Below are positions 45,466 through 55,515 of a stretch of DNA of 64,000 nt, one piece after another. The stretch comes from Asaia lannensis NBRC 102526 (GTDB lineage: Bacteria; Pseudomonadota; Alphaproteobacteria; Acetobacterales; Acetobacteraceae), in assembly GCF_024054035.1 (NCBI RefSeq), contig NZ_JAMXQU010000011.1, forward strand, positions 1 through 64,000, written 5' to 3'. Each line of letters starts with the position of its first letter. Within the stretch, counting starts at the first letter, position 1. The notes beneath the pieces were generated by a model that worked only from the letters and a program-made list of their open reading frames with translations, ran no database searches and was not told the DNA's origin. The position numbers and the translations under genes are program-made.

Positions 45466-45499
45466 GCGGCGATTACCGCCTTACGGAAGCGGCGATTAC
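45466..45499. repeat. direct repeats upstream of the RND gene
   Basis: Two copies of GCGGCGATTAC at 45466-45476 and 45489-45499, offset by 23 bp (about two helical turns). The right copy overlaps the SDR stop. They lie 114-147 bp before the pump start and could bind a regulator. Confidence 0.45.
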
Positions 45500-46389
45500 G
45501 GGGCCTTGTCGGCGGATACAATGAGCGTGTCCTTGCAGGCGGGATTGTCGATTCCCGGCATCGAGCCGGGGCAGCCTGTCGGTTGATGGGTATAGTAGAA
45601 TTCAGCCAGCCAGATCGGCAATATATCCATGAAACGTGACCCGAGAACCAGCCAGGACGGGAAAACGATCCGTCTTTTGCGTTGTGCCAGACCACGGAGA
45701 ATATGAGCCGTCGCTGTCTCGACACGCATCAGCCCCGGCATGGGAAAGCGGTTCTGCGCGACCATGGGGGTTGCGACGAAGCTGCAGCAGACGCTCGACA
45801 GATAGATGCCCGCCTTGCGGCTATAGGCGCCGCTCGCCACGAGAAAACGGTCGAGCGCAGCTTTGGAAGCCGAATAGGAGGGGGTGCCGGGATAGGAAAC
45901 AAGCCCGGCGACCGAGGCGATGGCACAGATCTGACCGCGTTGTTTATGGAATCGCCCAGCCTTTCTCAGAGGCTGGTTTCGCATACGCTCCATGATGGGG
46001 AGAATGGCATTCAGGGCGCCATCGAGATTGACGGCCATCATGCGTCGTATCTGGCCCGGCGTCTCGAAGGCTGCGCCCTCCCCGTCGCAGGAAGAGACGC
46101 CCCCCGTCACACCGGCGCATACAAGAAGCAGATCGATGGCGAGGTGAGGAACCTGCGCGCACCATTCGGTCATGGCTGCGGTGTCCGTCACGTCCAGGCA
46201 GGTAATGACGGCCTGTGCGCCTCGCGTCTCGCACCCTTCACGCGTGGCATCGAGGCCGGTCCTGTTGCAGTCGGCGAGATAGAGCGTTCGTCCCGGTGCC
46301 GAGAGGGACAGGGCGAGGGCGCGGCCGATACCGGAGGCCGCACCGGTGATGAAGATCGTGCGATAATCCATGGCGGCGAATTTATACAT
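45496..46389 (-). CDS. short-chain dehydrogenase/reductase of unknown substrate
   Basis: 297 residues. TGAASGIG nucleotide-binding motif and catalytic YSASK are present, with CAGV in place of NNAG. The C-terminal about 60 residues (RRIVFPSWLVLGSRFMDILPIW) are hydrophobic, as in membrane-associated SDRs acting on lipids or sterols. The ATG at 46389 lies inside the end of the YhaN-like gene (8-bp overlap); a second ATG at 46371 has no ribosome site. So it appears to be the third gene of the yhaO-yhaN operon. Confidence 0.87.
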   Translation of the reverse strand: MYKFAAMDYRTIFITGAASGIGRALALSLSAPGRTLYLADCNRTGLDATREGCETRGAQAVITCLDVTDTAAMTEWCAQVPHLAIDLLLVCAGVTGGVSSCDGEGAAFETPGQIRRMMAVNLDGALNAILPIMERMRNQPLRKAGRFHKQRGQICAIASVAGLVSYPGTPSYSASKAALDRFLVASGAYSRKAGIYLSSVCCSFVATPMVAQNRFPMPGLMRVETATAHILRGLAQRKRRIVFPSWLVLGSRFMDILPIWLAEFYYTHQPTGCPGSMPGIDNPACKDTLIVSADKAP

Positions 46390-49300
46390 TGTGTGTCACC
46401 CCGCCAAATCCCGCCGCCATTTCAGCCAGATGGGCATGATGGGTCATGAACAGGATCTGATTATGCCGCGCCAGGGCAGAGAGTGTCGCAAATCCTGCCG
46501 CAGCGCGCTGCTCGTCGAATGTGATGAACAGATCATCGGCGACAAAGGGCAGGATCACGCCGCGTGCACGCGCCTGATCGAGCGCCGCAAGACGCAGACT
46601 CAGGAAAAGCTGATCGCGTGTGCCTTCGCTCATGGCACCGGGGCGGATCATGCGTTCGTCATCGAGCATGGCCGCCAGTTCGGGCGCTTTGCCGTCTTCG
46701 GCAATGGTGAGCTTGCGATAGCGTCCGCAGGTCAGCGCCGCAAAATGGTCCTCGGCCGATTTGAGCAGGGGGTTGGTGTTTTCATCCCGCTGGCGTCTGG
46801 CCACATGGGTGAGGACAAGCGTCTGGATGCGTGCGGTGGCCCAGGCCTCGGCAGCACTGGCCATTTCAGTGCGGCAGATTTCGATATCGAGTGCGGCATC
46901 GCGTGCATTATGTGCCTGCTCGATCTGCCTCATATCATTGGCAATCTCGCCCTGCCTTCTGATTTTTTCCTCGCGCTGGCGTTCTGCTTCCTCCTGTCTG
47001 TCGGCCAGGCCGGTCAGATGCAGCGCAATCCGTTCTGTGGGCCAGTCTCTCGCCTGTTCATGCAGCGCATCGAGATCGGAAAGTGCGGCTTCACGATGCA
47101 GGCGTTGCTCGAGACGCGTATATTCGTCCTGTGCGGCATAACGCGTCTTCTCGCGCATGACGACGCTGCGCAGCCTGTCTATGGTCGTCCGCACGGTTTC
47201 GTCTTGCGTCACCATGCCTGACGGCAGGCGGCGTATGAAGGGCGTGAAATCCTGTGCTGCCACGGACAGCGCCTGTTCAGCCTCGGCCAGGGCATGGCCG
47301 GTTCTGGCGAGCTCCAGATCGTAATCCTTCGCCTTTTCACGATCGATTCTTGCCTGATGCAGTGCCCTGACAAGGCCCACCAGACAGTCCTGCGCAGGCT
47401 GTTGCGCCAGCCCGTCTTCTCTATGCAGTTCCGTGGCAAACGCGATGACAGCGTCATCGAAGGCAGTGGCTTCATGCTTCTGGGCATCGAGTGAGCCCCT
47501 GAGATGGACGGCTTTCTGTGCGGCGTTGCGTAGCGCGATCAGACGGTCGAGCCCGTCGATGCTCTGAAGAGAGAGATCGGATCGCGATGCTGTGGCTTCC
47601 GTCCAGGCTGCGGCCAGCGCCTTGCGCTCCTGGGCAAGGATCGCGTTCTTGCGTGTCTCGCCGCTCAGGCTTCGTTCTTCCTGCTCGATATCTGCCCTGA
47701 TCTGGTGCAGGCGGTCTGCTTCTCTCTGCCAAAACGCATGACGGTGCTGTGCCTGAAGAATGGCATCTGCCACCGTCTCGGCAGGGGGCATGTCGGGAAG
47801 TTCGCGCCGCAGAAGATCGAGGGCCTTGAGGCGCTGGGTCGCGCGCTCAGTCTGTTTTGCGGCAATACGGCTCAGTGTGGCTGCATCCGTCAGGGCGCGA
47901 TCGCGCAGGACGAGCCAGCTTCTGAGCGTTTCAGGGTCGAGTGCAGGCAGGGTACGCGCGGCAAGGAGAGCCTGCCAGTCACGGTCTGCGGCGTCACGAT
48001 GGGCGTCCAGCGTTGCCTGCTGTGTTTCGAGGTGCTGACGTTCGAGGGTCAGGCGGTCGATTTCCTGATCGATCTGGGTCAGCTTTGCCGATTCTTCCGC
48101 TTCCTCGAAGCGTCGGTCTGCCAGGGTATCGGCATGAGATACGGCATCGAGATAGCGCGTGCGCAGGGCATCGTCCGGCTTGCCATGCGTGAGGCTGTCG
48201 AACAGGGCATCACGCTCCTTGCGTGCTGCGAGCAGTGCGGCGGCAGAGACGATCTGGCGCTGTTCAAGATGGGTCTTGGCGAGGGTCTGTCGATCGAGTG
48301 CAACGCAGACGGCGTCGCGCGCGGTTTGCAGGGTTTCATGTTGTGCCCTGTGCGTGCGCCATGCTGCGATGATGCGATCGAGCGAATCCGGTTCGGGTAC
48401 GGCCATGGCATGAAGGGCTTCTGGCGTGCCTTCCCATGGTGTCAGGTCGCGCAGGGCAGCGGCCAGTCGCGTTGCGGCTTCCTGATGATCGCATGCGAGA
48501 GCCGATAATTCGGCGTCCACACTGCTGCGCCGTTCGGCCTGTTGCAGCGCGATGGCCAGTGATTCCAGCGGTGGTGCGGGCGTGTCGTCGAGGCGGGATC
48601 TGGCACGCGCAAGGCGATCCTGTGCTGCTTCACAGGCCTCGCGGCATTCTGTCTCGCGCTGTGTCAGCCGATCGTTCCGGTTGGCAAGCGGACGCAGGTT
48701 TTCAAGCAATGCCTGATCCGGCAAGGCATCGAGCATCGCCGCATGATCCCCCTTCAGCCCTGCGGCATGCAGGGTGAGATTCAGTTCTTCCAGCGTTCTT
48801 TCGAGATCGGGCCATGCGGCGCGCAGAGGGGTGTAGTGTGCCTGCTGCCTCTGAAAGCCGTCGATACGATCTTCATGGGCGAGAAGATTCAGATCCGGTG
48901 TGCAGGCTGCGCGCATGGCGCGTGCGCTCTCATGCTGTTCTGCCAGCCGGTCGCGGTTTTGCTGACAGCTGACGTAACGGGAAAGACCTTCATCGAAGAC
49001 ATCATGATCCTCCCTCGTAAACAGGGGAGGCTCTTCCGTGGCGAGCCAGGCTGTGAGCTGGGCATGCCGGTCCAGATCGGTGCGCAACCGGTCGATACGC
49101 TCCAGCGTGGCGCGCTCTTGCTGTATGTCCCTGAGGGTGGTCTGCATTGTCTCGAGTGTGGCATCGATCTCCTCGATCTCCCGATTGAGGGCAGTCCAGC
49201 GCTGACTGTCTTTTTCGGCGGCTCCCAGACGCTGGCGTGCGTCGCCAAGGCGGTTTCTCAACTCGTTCAGTCGTGTGCTGCGCCCGTTTTTGCGCCAGAT

Positions 49301-49813
49301 CGCGCCGGCTTCGGCCTCCAGCGTGTCGAGCACGTTCTGCACATTGTCCAGACCGAAGCCGGCGGCCAGAAGCTGCTGGCCGAGATCGTCCTCGAAATGG
49401 GCCATGGCCTCGCCGCCAAGACGCAGGCGTTCATGGTCGAGGCTCCACAGACGTTCGAACGCGCCCCGATCCACACCGCCGAGCCAGCGCAGAAGCCGGT
49501 TCTCATCCAGAGGGGTTGAGCCATCTTCTGCCAGAAGCGTCTGTTTGGTGCCGCGTCGTCGTATCAGGGAGAGCGGTTCGCCGTCGCGTTCCAGACATGC
49601 GCCGACGCGCAGCTGTGACGCATCGAAACGCCAGTCCTGTCCCTTGTGATGCGGAAAGCCGAAGAGCAGGTCGCCGATTGCTGAAAGCGTGGTGGATTTC
49701 CCGGCTTCGTTCGCGCCGTAAAGCACCTGCAGGTCCAGCGGGTCGGACGCAAAATCGTACCGGCGTTCGGCAAAACTGCCATAGCGCAGGAGATCGAGCC
49801 GGGCGAACCTCAT
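46382..49813 (-). CDS. yhaN: YhaN-like SMC/Rad50-type ATPase
   Basis: 1143 residues. An N-terminal ABC-type ATPase half with Walker A GANEAGKST (33-41), a long central helical/coiled-coil region (about 165-930), and a C-terminal half with the signature MSEGTRDQ, Walker B ILPFVADDLF and THHAHL. Distantly related to SbcC/Rad50 and to YhaN of Bacillus. Forms a complex with the upstream metallophosphoesterase that probably processes DNA ends. Four-base overlap with that gene (ATGA). Confidence 0.9.
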   Translation of the reverse strand: MRFARLDLLRYGSFAERRYDFASDPLDLQVLYGANEAGKSTTLSAIGDLLFGFPHHKGQDWRFDASQLRVGACLERDGEPLSLIRRRGTKQTLLAEDGSTPLDENRLLRWLGGVDRGAFERLWSLDHERLRLGGEAMAHFEDDLGQQLLAAGFGLDNVQNVLDTLEAEAGAIWRKNGRSTRLNELRNRLGDARQRLGAAEKDSQRWTALNREIEEIDATLETMQTTLRDIQQERATLERIDRLRTDLDRHAQLTAWLATEEPPLFTREDHDVFDEGLSRYVSCQQNRDRLAEQHESARAMRAACTPDLNLLAHEDRIDGFQRQQAHYTPLRAAWPDLERTLEELNLTLHAAGLKGDHAAMLDALPDQALLENLRPLANRNDRLTQRETECREACEAAQDRLARARSRLDDTPAPPLESLAIALQQAERRSSVDAELSALACDHQEAATRLAAALRDLTPWEGTPEALHAMAVPEPDSLDRIIAAWRTHRAQHETLQTARDAVCVALDRQTLAKTHLEQRQIVSAAALLAARKERDALFDSLTHGKPDDALRTRYLDAVSHADTLADRRFEEAEESAKLTQIDQEIDRLTLERQHLETQQATLDAHRDAADRDWQALLAARTLPALDPETLRSWLVLRDRALTDAATLSRIAAKQTERATQRLKALDLLRRELPDMPPAETVADAILQAQHRHAFWQREADRLHQIRADIEQEERSLSGETRKNAILAQERKALAAAWTEATASRSDLSLQSIDGLDRLIALRNAAQKAVHLRGSLDAQKHEATAFDDAVIAFATELHREDGLAQQPAQDCLVGLVRALHQARIDREKAKDYDLELARTGHALAEAEQALSVAAQDFTPFIRRLPSGMVTQDETVRTTIDRLRSVVMREKTRYAAQDEYTRLEQRLHREAALSDLDALHEQARDWPTERIALHLTGLADRQEEAERQREEKIRRQGEIANDMRQIEQAHNARDAALDIEICRTEMASAAEAWATARIQTLVLTHVARRQRDENTNPLLKSAEDHFAALTCGRYRKLTIAEDGKAPELAAMLDDERMIRPGAMSEGTRDQLFLSLRLAALDQARARGVILPFVADDLFITFDEQRAAAGFATLSALARHNQILFMTHHAHLAEMAAGFGGVTHNV

Positions 49814-51123
49814 GGCATGTCTCCCGGTGAAAGCTCGGTCTGGCGCCTGTCGCCCCGGTCGGACTCATGCTCACCGGCCAGTTTTTCGCAAAGCGCCTCC
49901 TCGATGAAGGGAAGGATGGCGGTCCAGTCGCGCTTGTCGATCCGGTCGAGCAGGGAGCCGGGTGCGATATCGCCCAGACTGAGCGTTTTCAGGCACAAAT
50001 CGAGATCCTGCCCGATGTCTTCAAGAAGATCCGGATCCTGCGTGGCACGATGGATCAGGGCCGCGAGGGCCGTGTCATCGGTGACGGGCGCGCGGTCGGC
50101 TGACTCGCCCACTGGGGGATGCGTTTGCAGAACGAGTTTTTCAAGTTCGATTTCGCCGCCGCTCATCGCGGCGAGATGCTGCACCGCTTCACGCAGGACG
50201 GGGCCCTGTCGTCTGAGACGATCGTGCAGGACGGTCTCGCCCGTGAGCGTGAGGCGCATGACGCAGAGATGATCGGGATGAGCGCGAGCGGTTTCCTGAA
50301 ACAGCGTGCCCAGACGCTGATGCAGTTCGGCCTCGTGAACGATGGCTGTGCAGTCGAAGGATTTGTCTGTCCAGCGCACCACATCGCAGGAGATCGGCTC
50401 GATCGCCTTGACGACATGGTCTTCGACCGTGACGAGAACGACGCCTTTTTCGCCTGTCTCGCGTATATGTCTGCCCTGCAGAACACCCGGATAGACGATA
50501 GGGGTTCCGTCATTCAGGATCATGCGTTCATGAACATGACCCAGAGCCCAGTAATCGTAGGATTTTGCGCGTAATCCCTCCGGGGTGCAGGGCGCATAGG
50601 TTTCATGCTGCCCATGACCGGAGAGCGAGGTGTGAAGTACGCCGATATTGAAATAGCCCTCGACCGGCGGCGGGTAGGCGGGGGTCATGTCATGAGGCAC
50701 GTGACGCTCGGCAAAGCTCTGGCCATGCAAGGCGACGCGCAGCGTATCCATGGTGAAACTGCCGGGCTTACGTGAGGGAAAGCGGTCGATCCCGGCCTGA
50801 AGAGGCAGATCGCGCGTCAGGATGGAGGCTGCATCGTGATTGCCCTGCAGCAGAAAAACGCGGATGCCATGTCTGATCAGCCGCCCAAGCGCATGGGCCA
50901 TGTAGCGCCCGGTACTGATCGTCTTCCAGTTGCCGTCGTACAGATCGCCCGCGATCACCACGAAAGCGACCTCATGGGCGATGGCGGCGTCGACCATTTT
51001 ATCGAGTGCGCGTCGTGACGCATCACGAATGCGTTCCATGGACAAACCGTCATGACGCTCGAGCCCTCTGAGTGGGCTATCGAGATGCAGATCGGCGGCA
51101 TGCAGAAAGCGGAAAGAGCTCAT
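49810..51123 (-). CDS. yhaO: YhaO-like DNA repair exonuclease (metallophosphoesterase)
   Basis: 437 residues of the SbcD/Mre11 superfamily. Metal-binding motifs: HAADLHLDSP near the N-terminus, GDLYDG, QGNHD and LGHVHE. The C-terminal 150 residues form the capping domain and contact with the ATPase. First gene of the yhaO-yhaN-SDR set; divergent from the antiporter gene with 109 bp between. Confidence 0.93.
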   Translation of the reverse strand: MSSFRFLHAADLHLDSPLRGLERHDGLSMERIRDASRRALDKMVDAAIAHEVAFVVIAGDLYDGNWKTISTGRYMAHALGRLIRHGIRVFLLQGNHDAASILTRDLPLQAGIDRFPSRKPGSFTMDTLRVALHGQSFAERHVPHDMTPAYPPPVEGYFNIGVLHTSLSGHGQHETYAPCTPEGLRAKSYDYWALGHVHERMILNDGTPIVYPGVLQGRHIRETGEKGVVLVTVEDHVVKAIEPISCDVVRWTDKSFDCTAIVHEAELHQRLGTLFQETARAHPDHLCVMRLTLTGETVLHDRLRRQGPVLREAVQHLAAMSGGEIELEKLVLQTHPPVGESADRAPVTDDTALAALIHRATQDPDLLEDIGQDLDLCLKTLSLGDIAPGSLLDRIDKRDWTAILPFIEEALCEKLAGEHESDRGDRRQTELSPGDMP

Positions 51124-51232
51124 GACGTCTTTCTAGCGCATCTGGATCCATAATGCGCCGGTCGATACACCACCGCCGATAACAGGGGCACAGACTCACC
51201 ACCATGTCACACCACCCAGTGCCGGTTTCGTC

Positions 51233-52915
51233 ATGATACCGGCCGATAATATTCTTCTGCTTCTTGTGCTCGCCGCGGCAAGCGGCCTGATGGCCCGGGC
51301 AATACGCAACCGGATGCCGCTCCCTCTACTTCAGATCATTCTCGGCGTCGTGGCAGCGCTGGCCGGAGTAAGGATCGGGCTCAGGCCTGATCTGTTCATG
51401 CTGGTCTTTCTGCCGCCGCTGCTGTTTGCCGATGCCTTTCGCATGCCCCTGCGCGAATTCCATGAGCTGCGTGGCACGATTTTCTTTCTTGCTTTCGGTC
51501 TTGTGGTGCTCAGCACGGTCTGTTGTGGCTATGCGATCCACTGGCTCGTTCCCACGCTCGACCTGCCCTGCTGTTTCGCGCTGGCTGCGGCGCTTTCACC
51601 GACCGATACGGTGGCCGTCTCGGGTTTGCTGGCCGGACGGCATGTGCCTGAGCGCATGATTCATGTTCTGTCCGGAGAGGCGCTGTTTAACGATGCGTCG
51701 GGACTGGTCTGCTTCCGTTTCGCTACGGCGGCGGCGCTGACGGGCGAGTTTTCCTACCGTCAGGCATTTGACGAATTCCTGCTTGTCTCGCTCGGCGGTC
51801 TCGCGATCGGCGCGGTGATTGCCTATGTGTCGGCGCGCCTCAACCGTATTCTGCTGCGGCGCGGTTTCGACGATCCGCCCTTGCAGATCACGCTGATGAT
51901 CCTGCTGCCTTTTGTGACCTATATCCTTGGTGAGCGCGCGCATTGCTCGGGTATTCTGGCATCTGTCTCTGCCTGCATGGTCATCAAGATGATGGGTATG
52001 ATCGAGGAGACCAATACGGCGACGCGCCTTCAGGCGACAACCGTATGGGGAATGGTCAATTACATCTTCAACGCGCTGATTTTCCTGCTGCTGGGCTTGC
52101 AGCTTCCGGCCCTGATGCGTGGCGGGATTGCGACCGCGCATGAAGGCAGTATTTCCGTCCTGCAGCTGTTCGGCCTCGTTCTGGCGATCTACGCCATCAT
52201 GACGGTGCTGCGCTTTGCCGGGGTGTGGCTCTCTATTTTCAGACGCTGGCTGGTGGCACGCTGGATGCATGTGCCTTTCCTCTGGCCCGATTTTCTCGGT
52301 TCGGTGCTGCTCACCTTTGCCGGGGTGCGAGGGGCGGTCACGCTGGCAGCCGTCCTGTCTCTGCCTGCTGCAGGGAGTGCGCTCGGGGCTTTTCCTTCAC
52401 GCGAGCTGCTCATCACCGTAGCGGCCGGGGTGATTGTGGTGTCTCTGGTGGGGGCCGGGTTACTCATGCCGCTTTGTCTGCGTTTTCTGCCCAAGGCGGG
52501 TATGGAGCGTCATGCTGCGGAGGAAAATGCAGCGCGTCAGAGTCTGCTGCATACGGCTATCGATTTTCTGCATGAGGAAAAAACGCATATCGCCAGCGAG
52601 CCTCAGGGGCAGGATGCCGACAAGGCTCTGCGTCTGGATGTCATCGACAGGCTTGCGCAGGTTTATCTCAACCGCCTGAGCCAGATCGAGGAGACGCCGC
52701 AGGGCTCTCTCATGAGTCGCAGCCTGTCCCTGAGGCGTGAACGTATAGAGCTGGCGACAAGACTGCTTTTGCTGCGCGCGCAGCGCCAGACGCTGCACAG
52801 GCTGTTCGTAACCCGTGGGATCAATGACCAGATGGAGTGGGAGCTCCAGCAGGAGCTGGATTTCGAGGAGCAGCTGTTGCGTTCGCGTGTGCAGCGTCTG
52901 CCCGTCGATATCTGA
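51233..52915 (+). CDS. Na+/H+ antiporter (CPA1/NhaP type)
   Basis: 560 residues with about 12 membrane segments in the first 420, then a cytoplasmic tail of about 140 residues, rich in charged and helical stretches. Conserved transport residues are in SPTDTVAVSG and GEALFNDASG (the paired Asp of CPA1 antiporters). Similar in layout to E. coli YjcE. Exports sodium or potassium in exchange for protons, useful in acid or salt stress. Divergent from yhaO. Confidence 0.93.
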   Translation: MIPADNILLLLVLAAASGLMARAIRNRMPLPLLQIILGVVAALAGVRIGLRPDLFMLVFLPPLLFADAFRMPLREFHELRGTIFFLAFGLVVLSTVCCGYAIHWLVPTLDLPCCFALAAALSPTDTVAVSGLLAGRHVPERMIHVLSGEALFNDASGLVCFRFATAAALTGEFSYRQAFDEFLLVSLGGLAIGAVIAYVSARLNRILLRRGFDDPPLQITLMILLPFVTYILGERAHCSGILASVSACMVIKMMGMIEETNTATRLQATTVWGMVNYIFNALIFLLLGLQLPALMRGGIATAHEGSISVLQLFGLVLAIYAIMTVLRFAGVWLSIFRRWLVARWMHVPFLWPDFLGSVLLTFAGVRGAVTLAAVLSLPAAGSALGAFPSRELLITVAAGVIVVSLVGAGLLMPLCLRFLPKAGMERHAAEENAARQSLLHTAIDFLHEEKTHIASEPQGQDADKALRLDVIDRLAQVYLNRLSQIEETPQGSLMSRSLSLRRERIELATRLLLLRAQRQTLHRLFVTRGINDQMEWELQQELDFEEQLLRSRVQRLPVDI

Positions 52916-53042
52916 TGGTGGGTTTTACCCGACCGTTTTCACCTATCCGTTTTCGGTTCGGGATACCGGATGGGCATGAAACCGGTTGGCGACACCCGGC
53001 ACAGGGGGCACAAACCGGTCCGGGCTTTTCAGCGATGCGATT

Positions 53043-53942
53043 TCATATCATGCCGCGCTGGTTCAGCTCCCTTTTCATGGTGTCGAGCATGAAGCGCGTG
53101 GACTCCTCGGCCCGGTCTTCCCAGGCGAAGACGCAGGACGAAAGAATGCCATCGAAGCGTATCTCGGCCAGCGTATCGAAAAACCGCTTCCAGTCGATTT
53201 CGCCCTGACCGATATCGAGATGCTGATGAACGCGTACGCGCGATCCGGGCGGGTTGACGATGTAGCGCAACTCCGAGGATTTGCGATGGTCGAACGTATC
53301 GGCCACGCGGATATGCACGAGAATGTCGGCAGCCTCACGCAGCATGGCCGCCATATCCTCGCCGTAGAAGAATGTGTGCGGCACGATATACGACATCCTG
53401 ACGGCATCGGAGCCGACATTGCGGATGATATCGATGGCGGGATGGAAGGTCTCCACCCAGTCTTCGGGGTGCGGTTCGAGCGAGAGGGTTATGCCTGAGC
53501 GTTCGAGCAGGGGCACCAGATCGTCCATCGAGCGCCAGAAAGCCGCCTCGCAGGTTTCCGGCGTGGCAACGCCGGGCGGCAGACCGGACGAGCGTTCGGG
53601 CGATGTGCCGCGCCCGAATTCCGATACCATCACCTTGCATTCCATCTCGCTGGCAATCTCGATGGCGCGTCGCCAGTAGCGCATGGCGGTCTGGCGCTCT
53701 TCCTCGATCGGGCTGGACCAGCGATACATGGGCTGAAGTGTGGTGAGTTCGGTGCCGTTGTCGCGCAGGGCCTTTCTGAAATCGCGTATGCGCTGCGATG
53801 TGGCGCGCGGCATGACCCACCACTCCAGAAAATCGGCACGGGGGGATAATTCTATGCCGTCGAAGCCGTAAGACGCTGTTGCACGCGCAATATCCGGCAG
53901 GGAAAGATGGCGCTGCATATAGGGGTCGAGAACCAGTTTCAC
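53043..53942 (-). CDS. sugar phosphate isomerase/epimerase-like TIM barrel
   Basis: 299 residues of the xylose-isomerase-like TIM-barrel family (IolE/IolI, hydroxypyruvate isomerase and similar). Metal-site acids and histidines appear at MVSEFG, LSLEPHPEDW, HIRVADTFDH and VHQHLDIGQGEIDW. Starts with GTG at 53942, with AGGAG nine bases upstream. It is not next to inositol or other sugar genes, so the substrate is open; the order of motifs resembles sugar-acid and inositol pathway enzymes. Confidence 0.88.
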   Translation of the reverse strand: MKLVLDPYMQRHLSLPDIARATASYGFDGIELSPRADFLEWWVMPRATSQRIRDFRKALRDNGTELTTLQPMYRWSSPIEEERQTAMRYWRRAIEIASEMECKVMVSEFGRGTSPERSSGLPPGVATPETCEAAFWRSMDDLVPLLERSGITLSLEPHPEDWVETFHPAIDIIRNVGSDAVRMSYIVPHTFFYGEDMAAMLREAADILVHIRVADTFDHRKSSELRYIVNPPGSRVRVHQHLDIGQGEIDWKRFFDTLAEIRFDGILSSCVFAWEDRAEESTRFMLDTMKRELNQRGMI

Positions 53943-54093
53943 CGTTGAGGCTCCTCTCTCTTTGTCGCGACATCCCTCAGGGAGAGGGGCGTTGCGCCGA
54001 CACTAGGCAGAGGTGCAATGCGGTGGGTCAGGAAAACTGATCTGAAACCATCATCCGGCCATTCTCCGGGGTAGAACAGCCCCGGTTCTCACG

Positions 54094-54120
54094 GATCTGC
54101 GCGCGGATGGTGCGCAGATC
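54094..54120. terminator. hairpin after the mechanosensitive channel gene
   Basis: 9-bp perfect stem GATCTGCGC / GCGCAGATC with a 9-base loop, 30 bp past the channel stop on the minus strand. No T run. Confidence 0.55.
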
Positions 54121-54149
54121 TCACGCGAGGTTTATCGGCGCGCCGTGTG

Positions 54150-55352
54150 TCAGCGCTTCGGCAGGATATCCGGGCCGTTATACTGGCCGCCTGCCATGGG
54201 GCGATTGACCGGTGGCGAGACCATCGAGTCCGGCCAGGCAGGTTCGTCCGCCGCACCCGGCACGATGGCCGTCCGGTTGCGGGGAAGCGATTGCGGCATT
54301 TCCTCACGCAGGCGCTTGAGCATACGCTCGCGCAGGTCGCAGCACAGATCCCACATGGCGTTGGCATCGCGTGCGCCGGCGATCAGCCGTATCGAGATGA
54401 CCTGTGCGTTGCTGTCTGCCACCTGACAGCCCACCGACCCCATATCGTGATCCCAGTCTTTCGACTTCGCGAGCTCTTCCTGGAACATGCGGCGTACCTC
54501 ATCGACCGGGGTCTGGTAGTCGAGCCAGAGGAAGATCGACCCGATCAGCGAGGGCGAGCTGTGCGTCCAGTTCTGGAACGGATTTTCGAGGAAATAAGCG
54601 ATCGGCACGATATAGCGACGACGATCCCACGTGCGCAGCACGACATAAGTGGCGTTGATTTCTTCCACATAGGCCCAGTCGCCGTTGAGGATCAGCATAT
54701 CCTCCATGCGTATGGGCTGGGTGATGGCAATCTGGATACCGGCAATCAGGTTCGACAGGGCCGGACGGGCCGAAAGACCGACGACCAGTGAGGCAGCACC
54801 TGCGGATGCGAATAACGACACCCCGTACTGACGTACGGACGGGAAAACGATGAGAGCAGCACCGACCGTAATGACGCCGAAAGTGATCTCGATCACGCGA
54901 CGCAGGATGCGTATCTGTGTCTGATGCGACCGTACGGTGATGTCATCGACTTGGGCGCGGTTGGCGATGCGGTCGAGATATTTGTCCGTGCCGAAACGGA
55001 ATGCCTTGATCAGCCCGAAACCGAGCGTGATGATGAAGGCAAACGCAAAGAAATGGGCCAGGAACTGGGTGGTGGACCATGAAAAGCCGGTGGCAGCCGG
55101 AAGGGCAGCACTGGCTGCCACAATCATCAGCAGCAGGCGGACGTGGTTTTGCAGCCGTGCAATCGTTTCGTGAATGAACGCGATGCGACGCAGTCCGGGC
55201 AGCCGCGGCAGAGCCTCGGTGATCAGCCTGCTAAACAGCAGGGCAAACAGGGCCGCTGCAATGAGAAGCATCGATGAGGCGAGTGAAGGCGGCAGCCAGT
55301 CGAACCATGCGAGCAGTTTCGACATGGAGTGCACGTAGTCTTGCTTGATCAC
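54150..55352 (-). CDS. MscS-family mechanosensitive channel
   Basis: 400 residues. Four or five membrane helices in the first 180, the pore helix and MscS core (VSLFASAGAASLVVGLSARPALSNLIAGIQIAI, about 176-208), then the beta domain (QPIRMEDMLILNGDWAYVEEI) and a cytoplasmic alpha/beta portion. Opens to release solutes on osmotic downshock. The last about 40 residues are low-complexity and Pro-rich. Confidence 0.93.
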   Translation of the reverse strand: MIKQDYVHSMSKLLAWFDWLPPSLASSMLLIAAALFALLFSRLITEALPRLPGLRRIAFIHETIARLQNHVRLLLMIVAASAALPAATGFSWSTTQFLAHFFAFAFIITLGFGLIKAFRFGTDKYLDRIANRAQVDDITVRSHQTQIRILRRVIEITFGVITVGAALIVFPSVRQYGVSLFASAGAASLVVGLSARPALSNLIAGIQIAITQPIRMEDMLILNGDWAYVEEINATYVVLRTWDRRRYIVPIAYFLENPFQNWTHSSPSLIGSIFLWLDYQTPVDEVRRMFQEELAKSKDWDHDMGSVGCQVADSNAQVISIRLIAGARDANAMWDLCCDLRERMLKRLREEMPQSLPRNRTAIVPGAADEPAWPDSMVSPPVNRPMAGGQYNGPDILPKR

Positions 55353-55515
55353 AGGCTTTCCTTCTTCTCTCCGGTCCGGCAGGTCTTGCTATCACTTTGC
55401 TGTGATATGACAAAACCGACGCCTCGAAGGGTTAACCCCCGATGGCGTCTGCGTTTCCCATGAAAGAGCGGTAAGAAAAGAGCAGCCCCTCAGGCGGCAG
55501 GTTTCTGCGCCTGTT

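Noticed and set aside
45489-45499. Tandem repeat or CRISPR-like array near the RND gene
   Set aside because: Only two short copies, one partly coding; no repeat-spacer pattern.
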